Part shown: in pieces, positions 10,897 through 21,322 of the stretch
Position numbering within the stretch: position 1 is the first letter of the stretch
Layout: each line of letters begins with the position of its first letter
Assembly: GCA_003278175.1 (NCBI GenBank)
Contig: QCGF01000010.1
Span: 1-35,058 of the forward strand
Direction: 5' to 3'
DNA length: 35,058 nt
Source of the DNA: Prochlorococcus sp. AG-363-P15
GTDB taxonomy: Bacteria > Cyanobacteriota > Cyanobacteriia > PCC-6307 > Cyanobiaceae
The notes under the pieces: generated by a model
The model's database searches: none
The model's input: the letters and a program-made list of their open reading frames with translations, nothing else
Told to the model about the DNA's origin: nothing
Position numbers and translations under genes: made by a program

Positions 10897-11763
10897 GTGA
10901 CTTTTGGGAGGAAAGCGCTGGATGTAAAGACTGACTTTAAATCAAACAAGCCATTGCCTAAACCAATCAATGAAATGACAGCTCAACACGGCCAAGTAAT
11001 CAGCGCTTCAACTGATGGAGCATGTAGTGGCAATCCTGGACCAGGCGGCTGGGGCGTCCTAATACGTTTTGAAGACGGGTCTGTAACAGAATTTGGAGGG
11101 TATGAACCTGCAACAACGAATAATCGAATGGAGTTAAGAGCAATGCTGGAAGTTTTTAAACACTTACAAAACCTCCCTCTACATCCAGAACTAACTATCA
11201 AAACAGACAGTAAATATCTTATTAATGGTCTGAACAATTGGATAAAAGGTTGGAAGAAGAATGGATGGCGTACTTCATCTGGGAAGCCAGTTCTTAATCA
11301 AGACTTATGGCAAGCATTAGATCGAAGTCGATTGCAAAATGTACCGCTTGAATTCGTTAAAGGGCACAGTGGGAATAAAGACAATGAAAGGGTAGATGCA
11401 ATTGCTGTTAGCCACTCCAAGAGTAGAGGCATGAAACTTGACTCTCAAGAAGCATCCAATTCGAGCAAGGGGAAAAATAAAGTCACATTAAATAGTTCAG
11501 TCAACATTAATAAGCCAATACAAGGTGAACTTGAAAAGTTAATCTCAAGACTTGACATGATAAATCATATAGCCCATAAAGGTTATAGTCTGAATACAAA
11601 TGAACTTTCTGAGCTTTTAGAAACCCCAGCTAATGAGCTAAATAAAAAAGAAGGCACTTGGAAATGGCGTGACTGGTTCATAGAGCCAATTGGAGACTCC
11701 CAATGGAAATTAAAGACCCAACATCAAAAGAAAAGTTGTACTGAGGAGAACAAGAGTGAATAA
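10897..11763 (+). CDS. rnhA: ribonuclease HI with a C-terminal extension of roughly 130 aa
   Basis: [50 protein letters not shown] catalytic motifs. GTG start at 10897; alternative ATG at 10975. Confidence 0.93.
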   Translation: MTFGRKALDVKTDFKSNKPLPKPINEMTAQHGQVISASTDGACSGNPGPGGWGVLIRFEDGSVTEFGGYEPATTNNRMELRAMLEVFKHLQNLPLHPELTIKTDSKYLINGLNNWIKGWKKNGWRTSSGKPVLNQDLWQALDRSRLQNVPLEFVKGHSGNKDNERVDAIAVSHSKSRGMKLDSQEASNSSKGKNKVTLNSSVNINKPIQGELEKLISRLDMINHIAHKGYSLNTNELSELLETPANELNKKEGTWKWRDWFIEPIGDSQWKLKTQHQKKSCTEENKSE

Positions 11764-12949
11764 AAGATTTAATTCAAAATTTTTATCAACTGGAAGAATT
11801 TATAGGCATTTCTTTGAGCCTATACTTTCCAAAGATGAAGGGATTGACGCTGAAACTTTAACTCAATTTGCACTAGCTATCTTAGGTCAAGCATCAATAT
11901 ATAGAGAGTTACCTGGATTTAAATGGGGACTCAAAAAGTTAGCACTAGATCTTCAACTTCATGATTCACGACTAGAGCAAAGACTGTTTGGTTGTAAATT
12001 TCAAAACCCTATTGGGCTAGCCGCAGGACTAGACAAAAACGCAGTTGCTGCAGGAATTTGGCATGACTTTGGTTTTGGGTTTGCAGAGTTAGGAACAGTT
12101 ACTTGGCACGCTCAAACAGGTAACCCCCGCCCAAGACTCTTTCGTCTATCAAAAGAAAAAGCCGCTTTAAATCGAATGGGCTTTAACAATAATGGGGCAA
12201 AAAAAATGAAGGAAATAATTGAAAAGCAAAAGCTTCTGAGACCAGGCAAGCGGACTGCAGCAATAGGCATCAACCTAGGAAAATCAAAAGTCACTTCTCT
12301 TGCTGAAGCAGCTGAAGATTATGCCTCATCACTTAAAATCCTTTCTCCACTAGCAGATTATGCCGTAATAAACGTAAGCTCACCTAATACACCTGGTCTC
12401 AGAGAACTACAAGGTTCGGAACATTTGCAAAGAATAGTGAAACGGCTTAAAAGCTTGCAAGGTTGTCCACCTTTACTAGTGAAGATTGCTCCAGATTTAA
12501 AAGATAAAGATATAGATTGTTTAGCCAAACTTGCCAAAGAGGAAAAACTGGCTGGGGTAATTGCTATAAACACAAGTCTTGATCGACTAGGACTTGAACA
12601 GCGAATTCTTTCTCAAACAGGACTTACTTTAAGTCAAGAAGCAGGAGGTATTAGTGGGGCACCACTGCGACAAAGAGGACTGGAAGTCATAAAGAGATTA
12701 AGGCATGCAGCCGGACCAGAATTACCCCTGATCGGAGTGGGAGGGATTGATTCTCCAAAAGCAGCTTGGGAACGAATTAGTGCTGGCGCATCTCTTGTCC
12801 AGGTATACACAGGTTGGATTTTCAAAGGCCCAGATTTAGTGCCAAACATCCTTGAAGGTGTTCTATCACAATTGGACCGACATGGATTTCAAAACATCTC
12901 TGAAGCAATCGGGAGTGATGCACCATGGCTTGATCCGAATCAATGTTAA
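11756..12949 (+). CDS. pyrD: dihydroorotate dehydrogenase (quinone, class 2)
   Basis: [80 protein letters not shown]; overlaps rnhA by 8 bp. Confidence 0.96.
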   Translation: MNKRFNSKFLSTGRIYRHFFEPILSKDEGIDAETLTQFALAILGQASIYRELPGFKWGLKKLALDLQLHDSRLEQRLFGCKFQNPIGLAAGLDKNAVAAGIWHDFGFGFAELGTVTWHAQTGNPRPRLFRLSKEKAALNRMGFNNNGAKKMKEIIEKQKLLRPGKRTAAIGINLGKSKVTSLAEAAEDYASSLKILSPLADYAVINVSSPNTPGLRELQGSEHLQRIVKRLKSLQGCPPLLVKIAPDLKDKDIDCLAKLAKEEKLAGVIAINTSLDRLGLEQRILSQTGLTLSQEAGGISGAPLRQRGLEVIKRLRHAAGPELPLIGVGGIDSPKAAWERISAGASLVQVYTGWIFKGPDLVPNILEGVLSQLDRHGFQNISEAIGSDAPWLDPNQC

Positions 12950-13111
12950 AAAAAATGAGGCTTATCAAAAAAAGTCTTCGCTATATCTAGTTTAAATAAA
13001 TGAAATTGTATTCTAAAAAAATATTGAAAGTGGATATTTTTAGTAAACATTCCAAAAATATGTCTACATTACAAACAATAAGTTGAGGGAATTATTGTTA
13101 TTGAGCCAAAA

Positions 13112-14194
13112 GTGAACTCAAACATCCCAATTCATGGTGGAAACATCACTGAAGAAGCTCGACGATTAGGAGTAAAACAGAGCCAACTGCTAGATGCTAG
13201 TGCCTCCTTAGTACCCTTCCCGCCTCCAAAAAGGCTGCGTAGATACCTTTTTCAAGCACTCCTAAATAATTCACTGAGAAATTACCCAGATTGCAATTAT
13301 CAAAATCTACGCAATGCAATAGCAGCTTTTCATGGGATAGAACCATCAATGGTTCTTCCTGGAAATGGAGCAGCGGAACTTATAACATGGTCAGCTCGTA
13401 ATGCCATAGAAAAAGGAGTTAGCACATTAGTTGCTCCAGGCTTTCATGACTACGAAAGAGCTTTGAATTGCTGGGAAGGTAAATATATTTATGTGAATCT
13501 TCCCCTTAATTGGTCCTGCTTGAGCCCACAAGATATTCCATTTTCCCCAAGCACCAACGTTATATGGATAACGAATCCGCATAATCCAACAGGACAATTA
13601 TGGAGCAGGGCATCTATTGAACGCTTACTGACGATTTGTGATCTAGTTATATGCGATGAAGCCTTTCTTTCATTAGTTCCCCATGGTGAAAGTCAATCAC
13701 TTATTCCTTTAGCAAAGGATAATGAAAATCTAATTGTTATTAGGAGTTTAACAAAGTTATTTGCGATAGCTGGCTTAAGATTGGGGTATGCGATTAGTTC
13801 AGCCAAAAGATTGCAACAGTGGCAAAGTTGGCGAGATCCATGGCCACTTAATGGCCTAGCAAGCGCTGCCGGGATAGCCTTGATGAGAGATAAAGACTTA
13901 TCAAAGCAATGGACAAGTAAAATTCACAAATGGCTTCAGAAAGAAGGACCTTGGATGTATAACAAATTAGAGATGATTTCCGGAATCAAAGCATATCCTT
14001 CATCCACTAACTTCTACTTAATTGAAGGCAAAGAATCACTATTAAATCTCCAAAGTGATCTAAATAAAAGAAATATTTTAGTTAGAGATTGTAGATCTTT
14101 TCACAACTTAGGAGAGAACTGGTTGCGCATTAGCCTTCAAACCAAAAAAAATAATTTGCGAATACTGTCCGCCATAAAAACTATTCTCAAATGA
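13112..14194 (+). CDS. class I/II PLP aminotransferase, CobC/CobD-like (threonine-phosphate decarboxylase family)
   Basis: [14 protein letters not shown]-terminus typical of CobD/Cob[13 protein letters not shown]-lysine region [22 protein letters not shown] start. Confidence 0.82.
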   Translation: MNSNIPIHGGNITEEARRLGVKQSQLLDASASLVPFPPPKRLRRYLFQALLNNSLRNYPDCNYQNLRNAIAAFHGIEPSMVLPGNGAAELITWSARNAIEKGVSTLVAPGFHDYERALNCWEGKYIYVNLPLNWSCLSPQDIPFSPSTNVIWITNPHNPTGQLWSRASIERLLTICDLVICDEAFLSLVPHGESQSLIPLAKDNENLIVIRSLTKLFAIAGLRLGYAISSAKRLQQWQSWRDPWPLNGLASAAGIALMRDKDLSKQWTSKIHKWLQKEGPWMYNKLEMISGIKAYPSSTNFYLIEGKESLLNLQSDLNKRNILVRDCRSFHNLGENWLRISLQTKKNNLRILSAIKTILK

Positions 14195-15263
14195 ATTCAT
14201 GCAAAATTTTGACTAAAGTCTCTTCAGACTCTTTTTCTGCAAAACTAAGCATTGCTAATTTCATTTTTATTAATGGGTCAGAATTAGTACCGCTTTTATC
14301 CAACCGACCTCTTAACAACCGGCCCAGCGTTTCTCTCAAAACATCATCTTCTGGTTGATGTTGATGAACAATTACAGCCGCACCAAGCTGAGCAGCAAAA
14401 ACTGCATTGAAGTTTTGATGTTGATCAGTTGCTAAAGGATATGGCACCAAAATTGCTGGTGTTCCGCAAACAGCCATCTCACTTAATGAGCCAGCTCCAG
14501 CTCTACTTATTGCCAAATCAGCATGCTGAAGCAAAGCAGGTATTTGATTCGAGAAAGATTTAGCAACAAAGTTTTGATGCTTTATCTCTCCTTCAAGGTC
14601 TGAGTCATTGTGACCTGTCAAATGAACCACACGACACCCTTCTCTCAACAAAAAGGGAGTGACCGCACGGACCATCAAATTAAGGCCCAATGCTCCTTGA
14701 CTACCACCCATGACAACTATTAAAGGGCCTTTACCAACAGGGACCCAAGCTGGCAATGCCTGTGGAGCAAAAAATGATGATCTAATTGGTGTCCCAGTAT
14801 TTATGGTCTTACATCCCGCAAGATATTTACTGGCTGATGGCAAGCCCAAAGCAACGACATTACAAAATCTGCCCATCAAACGTGACACCTTGCCAGGGAA
14901 AGCATTTGACTCATGCAAGATCACAGGGATTCCACAGCAAATAGCTCCTAAAATTGCAGGAGCAGCGATATAGCCACCAGTAGTAAAAACAACATCTATT
15001 CGTTTAGATCGATGCAAATTAAAAACTTTGAAGGCTGCTGCAAGCAGTTGACAAAGCTGAAAAAACTTTCTAATCCCATGCCCATTAAGTCCACCTGCTC
15101 TCACAGTGATTAATTCAAAATTCTTCGGCACAAGTTCTGTTTCTAATCTGTTTGGCACTCCTAGCCAGCTAACTTCCCAAGATTTAGATAATGCCTCAGC
15201 GACAGCAAGTGCAGGGAAAAGATGCCCTCCAGTTCCACTAGCTGCGATTAGGATCCTAGTCAT
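14187..15263 (-). CDS. murG: undecaprenyldiphospho-muramoylpentapeptide beta-N-acetylglucosaminyltransferase
   Basis: [70 protein letters not shown]. The track starts at 15275; the internal ATG at 15263 fits MurG better. Confidence 0.96.
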   Translation of the reverse strand: MTRILIAASGTGGHLFPALAVAEALSKSWEVSWLGVPNRLETELVPKNFELITVRAGGLNGHGIRKFFQLCQLLAAAFKVFNLHRSKRIDVVFTTGGYIAAPAILGAICCGIPVILHESNAFPGKVSRLMGRFCNVVALGLPSASKYLAGCKTINTGTPIRSSFFAPQALPAWVPVGKGPLIVVMGGSQGALGLNLMVRAVTPFLLREGCRVVHLTGHNDSDLEGEIKHQNFVAKSFSNQIPALLQHADLAISRAGAGSLSEMAVCGTPAILVPYPLATDQHQNFNAVFAAQLGAAVIVHQHQPEDDVLRETLGRLLRGRLDKSGTNSDPLIKMKLAMLSFAEKESEETLVKILHEFI

Positions 15264-15310
15264 ACAAAAAAGCACAGCGCATCTTTCACGCTTAAGTTAT
15301 CTGGATTAGC

Positions 15311-16066
15311 TTGAGGACTAAATTGCACTATTTAGCAAGAGTTGCTTTGGCATCGATGCTATTGCTCTCAGTGACACCACAAGAACAAGTCAATGCAAAT
15401 GACTTTAGGACAAAGTCACTAACCAGAGGACTGGAATATGCACTTAACAAAAAAGAAATTAACTATCTAAAAAACTTTCTTGCTAGTGAGGATGAAACAA
15501 GCCTAATTAATCGATATAAAAGCTTTGTAAATGCTTTCCCTAATGCGCAATGGAGTATCAAAGAATGCAATACTTTAAAAGACGGGCGTACTTGTTTGAA
15601 AATTCAGATCACAGGCATAAAAGACTTAAACGGTGAACGATATACCCTGAAGTCCAAACAAATAGTAGGCCTTACTATTGCATCAGAAAAAATCATCAGG
15701 CAAGATCTCATCAATGAAGAAACAGTAATCCAACTTGGAGAAAAACCTTTATCAATTAGCCTAAATATTCCAGATACAGTATTGACCGGTGAAGTTTATG
15801 ATTTCGATGTCATATTAAATAAGCCTCTGGGAAATGCACTAGTAGCTGGAGGATTAATCCCCATAAGTGACCAACAAATTCTCAATCAAAAATCTCCTAA
15901 TATTGAACTAATACCTTTAGGAGGTGGGGGTTTGTTCAAATCTGTAAAGGCCCCGTTAAAAAAAGGAATTCAAAAATGGGCTGCTGTCGTTGCACACCCT
16001 AATGGCCTTATTTCTATAACGAAAATGGTCAGAGTAGTCTCAAATTCAGAAGAAGTTGAACTTTAG
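15311..16066 (+). CDS. hypothetical secreted/exported protein
   Basis: Hydrophobic signal-like N-terminus (ARVALASMLLLSVTPQEQVNAND) followed by a beta-rich sequence; TTG start; family not recognised. Confidence 0.65.
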   Translation: MRTKLHYLARVALASMLLLSVTPQEQVNANDFRTKSLTRGLEYALNKKEINYLKNFLASEDETSLINRYKSFVNAFPNAQWSIKECNTLKDGRTCLKIQITGIKDLNGERYTLKSKQIVGLTIASEKIIRQDLINEETVIQLGEKPLSISLNIPDTVLTGEVYDFDVILNKPLGNALVAGGLIPISDQQILNQKSPNIELIPLGGGGLFKSVKAPLKKGIQKWAAVVAHPNGLISITKMVRVVSNSEEVEL

Positions 16067-16117
16067 ATATTGATTAAAAGTCTTCTTTAGATTTTTTTAA
16101 TTGACTTCCAATTGCCA

Positions 16118-17326
16118 TCAAGCTACTTCATCAAGTGCAGCTACACCTGGCAGCACTTTGCCTTCTAATAGTTCCAAACTGGCCCCACCTCCAGTAGAGA
16201 TATGGGCCATCTTTTCAGCGAGACCAGCTTTCTCAACTGCCGCGACAGAGTCACCTCCACCAATAATTGTGCAGCAACCTTTAGAACTTAATGAAGCCAA
16301 AGTCTGAGCTATTGAGTTGGTTCCATTTGCAAACCTGTCAAACTCAAATACTCCCATAGGGCCATTCCAAATAACAGTTCCGCAATCAGCTAAAGACTCT
16401 TGAAAAACTTTGACGGAAGCAGGACCTATATCTAAACCCATCCAACCTGCAGGAATCGAATCAATTGAGGCAACTTGACTATTTGCATCTGGCGCAAAAT
16501 CATCAGCAAGAACTACATCTGTTGGCAAAAGCAATTGCACACCTTTTAACTTGGCTTTCTCCTCCAAAGCTTTTGCGAGATCCAATTTGTCTTCTTCTAC
16601 CAAGCTTTTCCCAACTGACAGTCCGCGAGCTTTGTAGAAAGTAAAAATCATTCCTCCGCCAATAAGAACCTTGTCACATTTATCGATAAGAGATTCAAGA
16701 ACCCCTATTTTGCTACTCACCTTTGAACCACCAACAATTGCGGCAAGAGGACGCTTAGGTTCATCTATCGCACCCTGAAGATATTGAAGTTCTTTCTCCA
16801 TCAAATAACCTGCGACACTTGGACTTAAAAACTTCGTCACCCCTTCAGTAGAAGCATGTGCACGATGAGCAGCCCCAAAAGCATCATTGACATAAACCTC
16901 GGCAAGTGAAGCAAGTTTTTTTGCAAATTCAGCATCATTATTTTCTTCATCTGAAAAGAAACGAACATTCTCTAAAAGAACAATGTCCCCATTGTTCATG
17001 GCTTGAACCTTTGCCTCTGCGTCAGACCCAACACAGCTGTCCGACTTCTCAACAGTTTTTCCAAGCAAGTCACTCAGCCTTTTAGCTACAGGAGTAAGTC
17101 GCATACCATCATTAACCTGACCCTTGGGCCTGCCAAAATGAGCAGCCAGAATCACACGAGCACCCTTCCCAACAAGATCATTAATCGTGGGAAGCGCCGC
17201 ACGAATACGTGTGTCATCAGTAATAGACCCTTCTTTATTCAACGGCACGTTGAAATCAACACGAACCAGTACACGTTTGCCAGATAGGTCCTCTGTGCTG
17301 AGACTCGACAGGGAACGCTTAGCCAT
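16118..17326 (-). CDS. pgk: phosphoglycerate kinase
   Basis: [59 protein letters not shown]. Confidence 0.98.
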   Translation of the reverse strand: MAKRSLSSLSTEDLSGKRVLVRVDFNVPLNKEGSITDDTRIRAALPTINDLVGKGARVILAAHFGRPKGQVNDGMRLTPVAKRLSDLLGKTVEKSDSCVGSDAEAKVQAMNNGDIVLLENVRFFSDEENNDAEFAKKLASLAEVYVNDAFGAAHRAHASTEGVTKFLSPSVAGYLMEKELQYLQGAIDEPKRPLAAIVGGSKVSSKIGVLESLIDKCDKVLIGGGMIFTFYKARGLSVGKSLVEEDKLDLAKALEEKAKLKGVQLLLPTDVVLADDFAPDANSQVASIDSIPAGWMGLDIGPASVKVFQESLADCGTVIWNGPMGVFEFDRFANGTNSIAQTLASLSSKGCCTIIGGGDSVAAVEKAGLAEKMAHISTGGGASLELLEGKVLPGVAALDEVA

Positions 17327-17459
17327 GATGATATGCCGTGAAATTAGAAACCGCGGTGAGATTAACCCTTTAACAGCATTTTTGGCTTGTGTTGAGGGCA
17401 GACAAACCGACTGGCCTTGGCTAGGACAAAATTGAACCTGCGTAGGTTAAAGAAACCAA

Positions 17460-17843
17460 ATGTTTAAAACTGTACTTTTCCCAATAGACCAGAGTCGGGA
17501 AGCATTTGAAACAGCCAGTAAAGCTATTGAATTGGCAAAAAATCACCAGAGTCACATAATCATGCTGTCTGTTGTTCAACCTGAAAGGCCAGAAATGCAT
17601 GATGCTGAGTCTGTATCTTCTCTACTGAATCGCGCACAAGAGCAAATGGAACAAGCAGGCATTAGTTGTGAGGTACTTGAGAGAAAAGGGAAGCCAGCTT
17701 TTGTTATTTGTGATATAGCTGATGAATTAAATGTGGATTTAATAGTTATGGGAACAAGAGGTATCAATTTGGAATCAGATAATCAAAGTACCGCTGCTCG
17801 TGTCATTCAACTTGCACCTTGTCCAGTGCTTGTAGTGCCGTGA
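17460..17843 (+). CDS. universal stress protein (UspA family)
   Basis: MFKTVLFPIDQSREAFETASKAIELAK, VDLIVMGTRG, AARVIQLAPCPVLVVP. Confidence 0.92.
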   Translation: MFKTVLFPIDQSREAFETASKAIELAKNHQSHIIMLSVVQPERPEMHDAESVSSLLNRAQEQMEQAGISCEVLERKGKPAFVICDIADELNVDLIVMGTRGINLESDNQSTAARVIQLAPCPVLVVP

Positions 17844-18703
17844 ACACCAAACCAATTCAGTGGTATCCAGGCCACATTGCGAAAGCAGAGAAACAACTAT
17901 ATAGAAATCTTGAGAAAGTAGACCTGGTCATTGAAGTTCGAGATGCGCGAATACCAATTTCAACCTCTCATCCACACTTGGAGCGATGGACAAAAGGCAA
18001 ACAACATTTATTAGTAATAAATCGACGTGACATGATATCTGCTCCAGCACTTCAAGCTTGGGATAAATGGTTCCGCAAAAAAGAACTTGTTCCTGTGTGG
18101 TGTAATTCACAAGATGGAACTGGAGTGAAGCAATTACAGCAAGAAGCCATCAAAGCCGGGTCAAAACTCAATGCTCGAAGACTCGCCCGTGGCATGAGAA
18201 CCAGACCGGTTCGAGCCCTCACATTAGGTTTCCCAAATGTAGGGAAATCAGCCTTAATCAACCGACTAGTGCGGAAGAAGGTTGTCATCAGTTCACGAAA
18301 GCCGGGTGTCACTCGATCTCTTCAATGGGTTCGTCTAGGCCAGGATCTTGATTTGCTTGATTCTCCAGGAGTTTTACCCCCGCGTTTTGATAATCAAAAG
18401 GCTGCTTTAAAGCTTGCTCTATGTGATGACATTGGCCAAGCCTCATATGACATTGAATCAGCAGCAATTCATTTCTTAGAGATGCTTAACCAATTAGCAA
18501 AGCATAAAGAAGCTGGCGTACCGCTAGGAATACTTGAGCAAAGGTATGGACTCCCTTTTCATCAATCTTGTGATGCCAATCAATGGTTGGAACAGGCCTC
18601 AAAGAGACATACCTCTGGGGACACAAGGCGAATGGCCCAAAGACTATTAGACGACTTTAGAAAAACAGTTTTAGGGCTGATATCGCTTGAGCTTCCACAA
18701 TGA
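17840..18703 (+). CDS. rbgA: ribosome biogenesis GTPase, YlqF/RbgA-like circularly permuted GTPase
   Basis: QWYPGHIAKAEKQL, VIEVRDARIP, GFPNVGKSALINRL after the G4-like NRRD, DSPGVL. GTG at 17840 overlaps the uspA stop (GTGA) and is preferred over the track start at 17819. Confidence 0.93.
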   Translation: MNTKPIQWYPGHIAKAEKQLYRNLEKVDLVIEVRDARIPISTSHPHLERWTKGKQHLLVINRRDMISAPALQAWDKWFRKKELVPVWCNSQDGTGVKQLQQEAIKAGSKLNARRLARGMRTRPVRALTLGFPNVGKSALINRLVRKKVVISSRKPGVTRSLQWVRLGQDLDLLDSPGVLPPRFDNQKAALKLALCDDIGQASYDIESAAIHFLEMLNQLAKHKEAGVPLGILEQRYGLPFHQSCDANQWLEQASKRHTSGDTRRMAQRLLDDFRKTVLGLISLELPQ

Positions 18704-19677
18704 CTGAAGAACTTCCACAATCCTTTGGAGAAGGCAAGGGGGAGCTATTGACCTTGTTTTACCCCAAACCATTACCTATGCGTCTTGATCGTTGGCTTGC
18801 AAGCCAACGATCAGAACAAAGCCGGTCAAGAATTCAAAAGTTCATCAATAATGGCTTTGTTCGTGTTAATGGAGTTCAGGGGCAAGCAAAAACACCCCTC
18901 CGAGAAGGCGATGAGATTCAATTATGGCTACCTCCTCCTGAGCCATTGCCTTATCTAAAACCTCAACGAATGAAATTAGATGTGCTTTTTGAAGATGAGC
19001 ATTTGATAGTTATCAATAAGTCTGCAGGTATTGCAGTACATCCTGCACCAGGGAATAAAGATGGGACATTGGTCAATGGCCTTTTACATCATTGCCCTGA
19101 CTTACCTGGCATTAGCGGGAAGCTTCGCCCAGGAATAGTACATCGCTTAGACAAAGACACCACTGGTTGCATAGTCATTGCCAAAAGCCAAACGGCGCTA
19201 GTAAAGCTTCAGCTACAAATACAAAAAAGGGTCGCATCTCGCAATTATCTAGCAGTAGTTCACGGACTACCTGATGGCACAGCAGGAACCATCATAGGTG
19301 CTATAGGTAGACACCCAGTTGATAGAAAAAAATACGCTGTTGTAAATAATGAGACAGGTCGCCATGCATGTACTCATTGGCAACTAATTGAAAGGCTAGA
19401 CGACTACTCGCTAGTGAGATTCAAATTGGATACAGGCCGTACTCATCAAATCCGTGTTCACTGTGCACACATAGGTCACCCCATTGTCGGAGACCCTACC
19501 TACAGTCGTTGTCGCAAACTACCAATTAATCTATCTGGGCAATTGCTTCATGCCGTAAAGCTTGGATTGGACCATCCCATTACTAATGATCGTATGGAAT
19601 TTGAGGCCCCTTTACCAGAAGCATTTGACAATACCCTCAATGTTTTACGTAGAAGAAGGAAAGGCTCAAGTGACTGA
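18700..19677 (+). CDS. rluD: RluD-like ribosomal large-subunit pseudouridine synthase (S4 domain plus catalytic domain)
   Basis: RLDRWLASQ S4 domain, AGIAVHPAPGNKDGTLVNGLL, GIVHRLDKDTTG, LDTGRTHQIRVHCAHIGHPIVGDPTY; ATGA overlap with rbgA. Confidence 0.92.
   Translation: MTEELPQSFGEGKGELLTLFYPKPLPMRLDRWLASQRSEQSRSRIQKFINNGFVRVNGVQGQAKTPLREGDEIQLWLPPPEPLPYLKPQRMKLDVLFEDEHLIVINKSAGIAVHPAPGNKDGTLVNGLLHHCPDLPGISGKLRPGIVHRLDKDTTGCIVIAKSQTALVKLQLQIQKRVASRNYLAVVHGLPDGTAGTIIGAIGRHPVDRKKYAVVNNETGRHACTHWQLIERLDDYSLVRFKLDTGRTHQIRVHCAHIGHPIVGDPTYSRCRKLPINLSGQLLHAVKLGLDHPITNDRMEFEAPLPEAFDNTLNVLRRRRKGSSD
18786..18813. repeat. perfect 28-bp palindrome inside the rluD-like CDS
   Basis: tgatcgttggcttg/caagccaacgatca: every base of the two 14-nt halves is complementary, with no spacer. 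Confidence 0.95.
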
Positions 19678-21288
19678 TCGAATTGTTGGACATATTTCAA
19701 CAAGTTTTTTTGTAATAGGTGACTTAGGAGATTCCAACAAGGTCTTCCCAAAACCTTCCTCAACAATTCGCCCTTGATCTAGCACTATTACTCTATTACA
19801 AAAACCAGTGGCTACATAGAGATCATGAGTAATGAACAATATGGCTATGCCTAAACGTTGTTGCAACAAACTCAAAAGATCTAAGACCTCTTTCTGAATA
19901 TCCGCATCAAGCATGCTGACGCTCTCATCGCAAATGAGAACTTTAGGTTTTAAAGAAAGAGCTCGCGCGATTGCGACTCGTTGCTGTTGTCCTCCTGAAA
20001 GCTCATATGGGTAACGGTTCTGAAAAGACTCAGGAGGAGTCAAGCCAACTTGGTCAAGAAGCTCTCTTGCTCTTTCACGAGCTGCAACACGGTCAACCAA
20101 ATGATGAATCAACAAAGGATCAGTAATAGCTTCGGAGACTGTCATCTTGGGATTTAATGACGCAAAAGGGTCTTGGAAAACCATTTGCAATGATCGACGT
20201 GCCCTCTTTAAAAATTCACCTTTCAAATGGAGAATACTTTGCCCTTGTAACTTCACCTCACCACCTCTGATCGGGATTAAACCCATCAAAGCCCTGCATA
20301 AAGTGCTTTTTCCACATCCTGAAGGACCAACAACGCCAAGAGTTTCGCCTGCATGAAGACAAAAGCTCACTTCATTAACAGCCTTCAGCCAGTTCCACTG
20401 CCAAGGGAGACCACTTAATGCATGCCAACAGCGCAATTGATTAACATCCAAAATCTTCTCAGGAAGAGTATTGGAAGGGTACTGCCCTTCCTCCCTTGCT
20501 CTTGCAGCACTCACAAGACACTTACCGATATGCGATTGGGGACTCAATAAAAAATTACGACTCAAATTATTCTCAACAATTCTTCCTGTCTCCATGATGG
20601 CTATTCGCTCACACCATTTTGTTGCCAAAGCCAAGTCATGACTAATGAGCAAAAGGGAGCTGCCAATGTCGTCACAAAGATTGCTCAATACATCCATCAC
20701 TTGATCCGCAATAGCCACATCCAGGCTTGTTGTTGGTTCATCAGCGATGACGAGTGGAGGGTCTAAAGCAATAGCCAAAGCAATAGCCAAGCGTTGACGC
20801 ATCCCACCACTGAATTCATGAGGATAAGCTTGAAAGCGAGAAGGACTTATTTCGACTTGCTCAAGCAATGCCACAGCTTTTTGCTTAATCCAAACAGAAC
20901 CTTTGTCTGATCTATGAGCCTTAATCGTGTCCAAAAGATGGTCACCAATCGTCATTAGCGGGTTTAAACGAGTCATAGGGTCCTGAAAAACAAGACCAAC
21001 AGCTTCCCCTCTCAACTTTCTCAATTCAGCCTGGCTTAATTGCCTTGGGTCAATCCCAGCAAGCAATAACTTCCCATTACAGAAACTCCCTGGACGCAAC
21101 AATTGCAGAGCAACTCTTGCAACAGTGCTCTTACCACAACCAGAAGGGCCCACAAGTGCTACACGCTCCCCAGGGACGAGGCTTAGATCCACCCCATCAA
21201 GGATCCAATTCATGCTGCTTGAATAGCGCATGCAAACGCTCTGCATCTCTAAAACATGTTCTAAAGAACTGGGCACAGGGAGTAGCAC
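19666..21288 (-). CDS. oligopeptide/dipeptide-type ABC transporter, two fused ATPase domains (DppD-DppF-like)
   Basis: Two GPSGCGKST Walker A motifs, signature motifs FSGGMRQR and LSGGQQQR, Walker B VIADEPTTSLD and LICDESVSMLD. Confidence 0.94.
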   Translation of the reverse strand: MLLPVPSSLEHVLEMQSVCMRYSSSMNWILDGVDLSLVPGERVALVGPSGCGKSTVARVALQLLRPGSFCNGKLLLAGIDPRQLSQAELRKLRGEAVGLVFQDPMTRLNPLMTIGDHLLDTIKAHRSDKGSVWIKQKAVALLEQVEISPSRFQAYPHEFSGGMRQRLAIALAIALDPPLVIADEPTTSLDVAIADQVMDVLSNLCDDIGSSLLLISHDLALATKWCERIAIMETGRIVENNLSRNFLLSPQSHIGKCLVSAARAREEGQYPSNTLPEKILDVNQLRCWHALSGLPWQWNWLKAVNEVSFCLHAGETLGVVGPSGCGKSTLCRALMGLIPIRGGEVKLQGQSILHLKGEFLKRARRSLQMVFQDPFASLNPKMTVSEAITDPLLIHHLVDRVAARERARELLDQVGLTPPESFQNRYPYELSGGQQQRVAIARALSLKPKVLICDESVSMLDADIQKEVLDLLSLLQQRLGIAILFITHDLYVATGFCNRVIVLDQGRIVEEGFGKTLLESPKSPITKKLVEICPTIRSVT

Positions 21289-21322
21289 GGGGTCCTAAGC
21301 CTGAATATCATGGACTAATCCG

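Noticed and set aside
13034-13061. AT-only inverted repeat atattttt...aaaaatat between pyrD and the CobC/CobD-like gene
   Set aside because: AT-only arms in AT-rich intergenic DNA; no strong terminator or promoter signature.
12950-13111. Possible tRNA or small RNA in the larger intergenic gaps (10660-10890, 12950-13111)
   Set aside because: No cloverleaf-like pattern, T-loop (GGTTCRA) or CCA context recognised; only AT-rich sequence apart from the repeats reported above.
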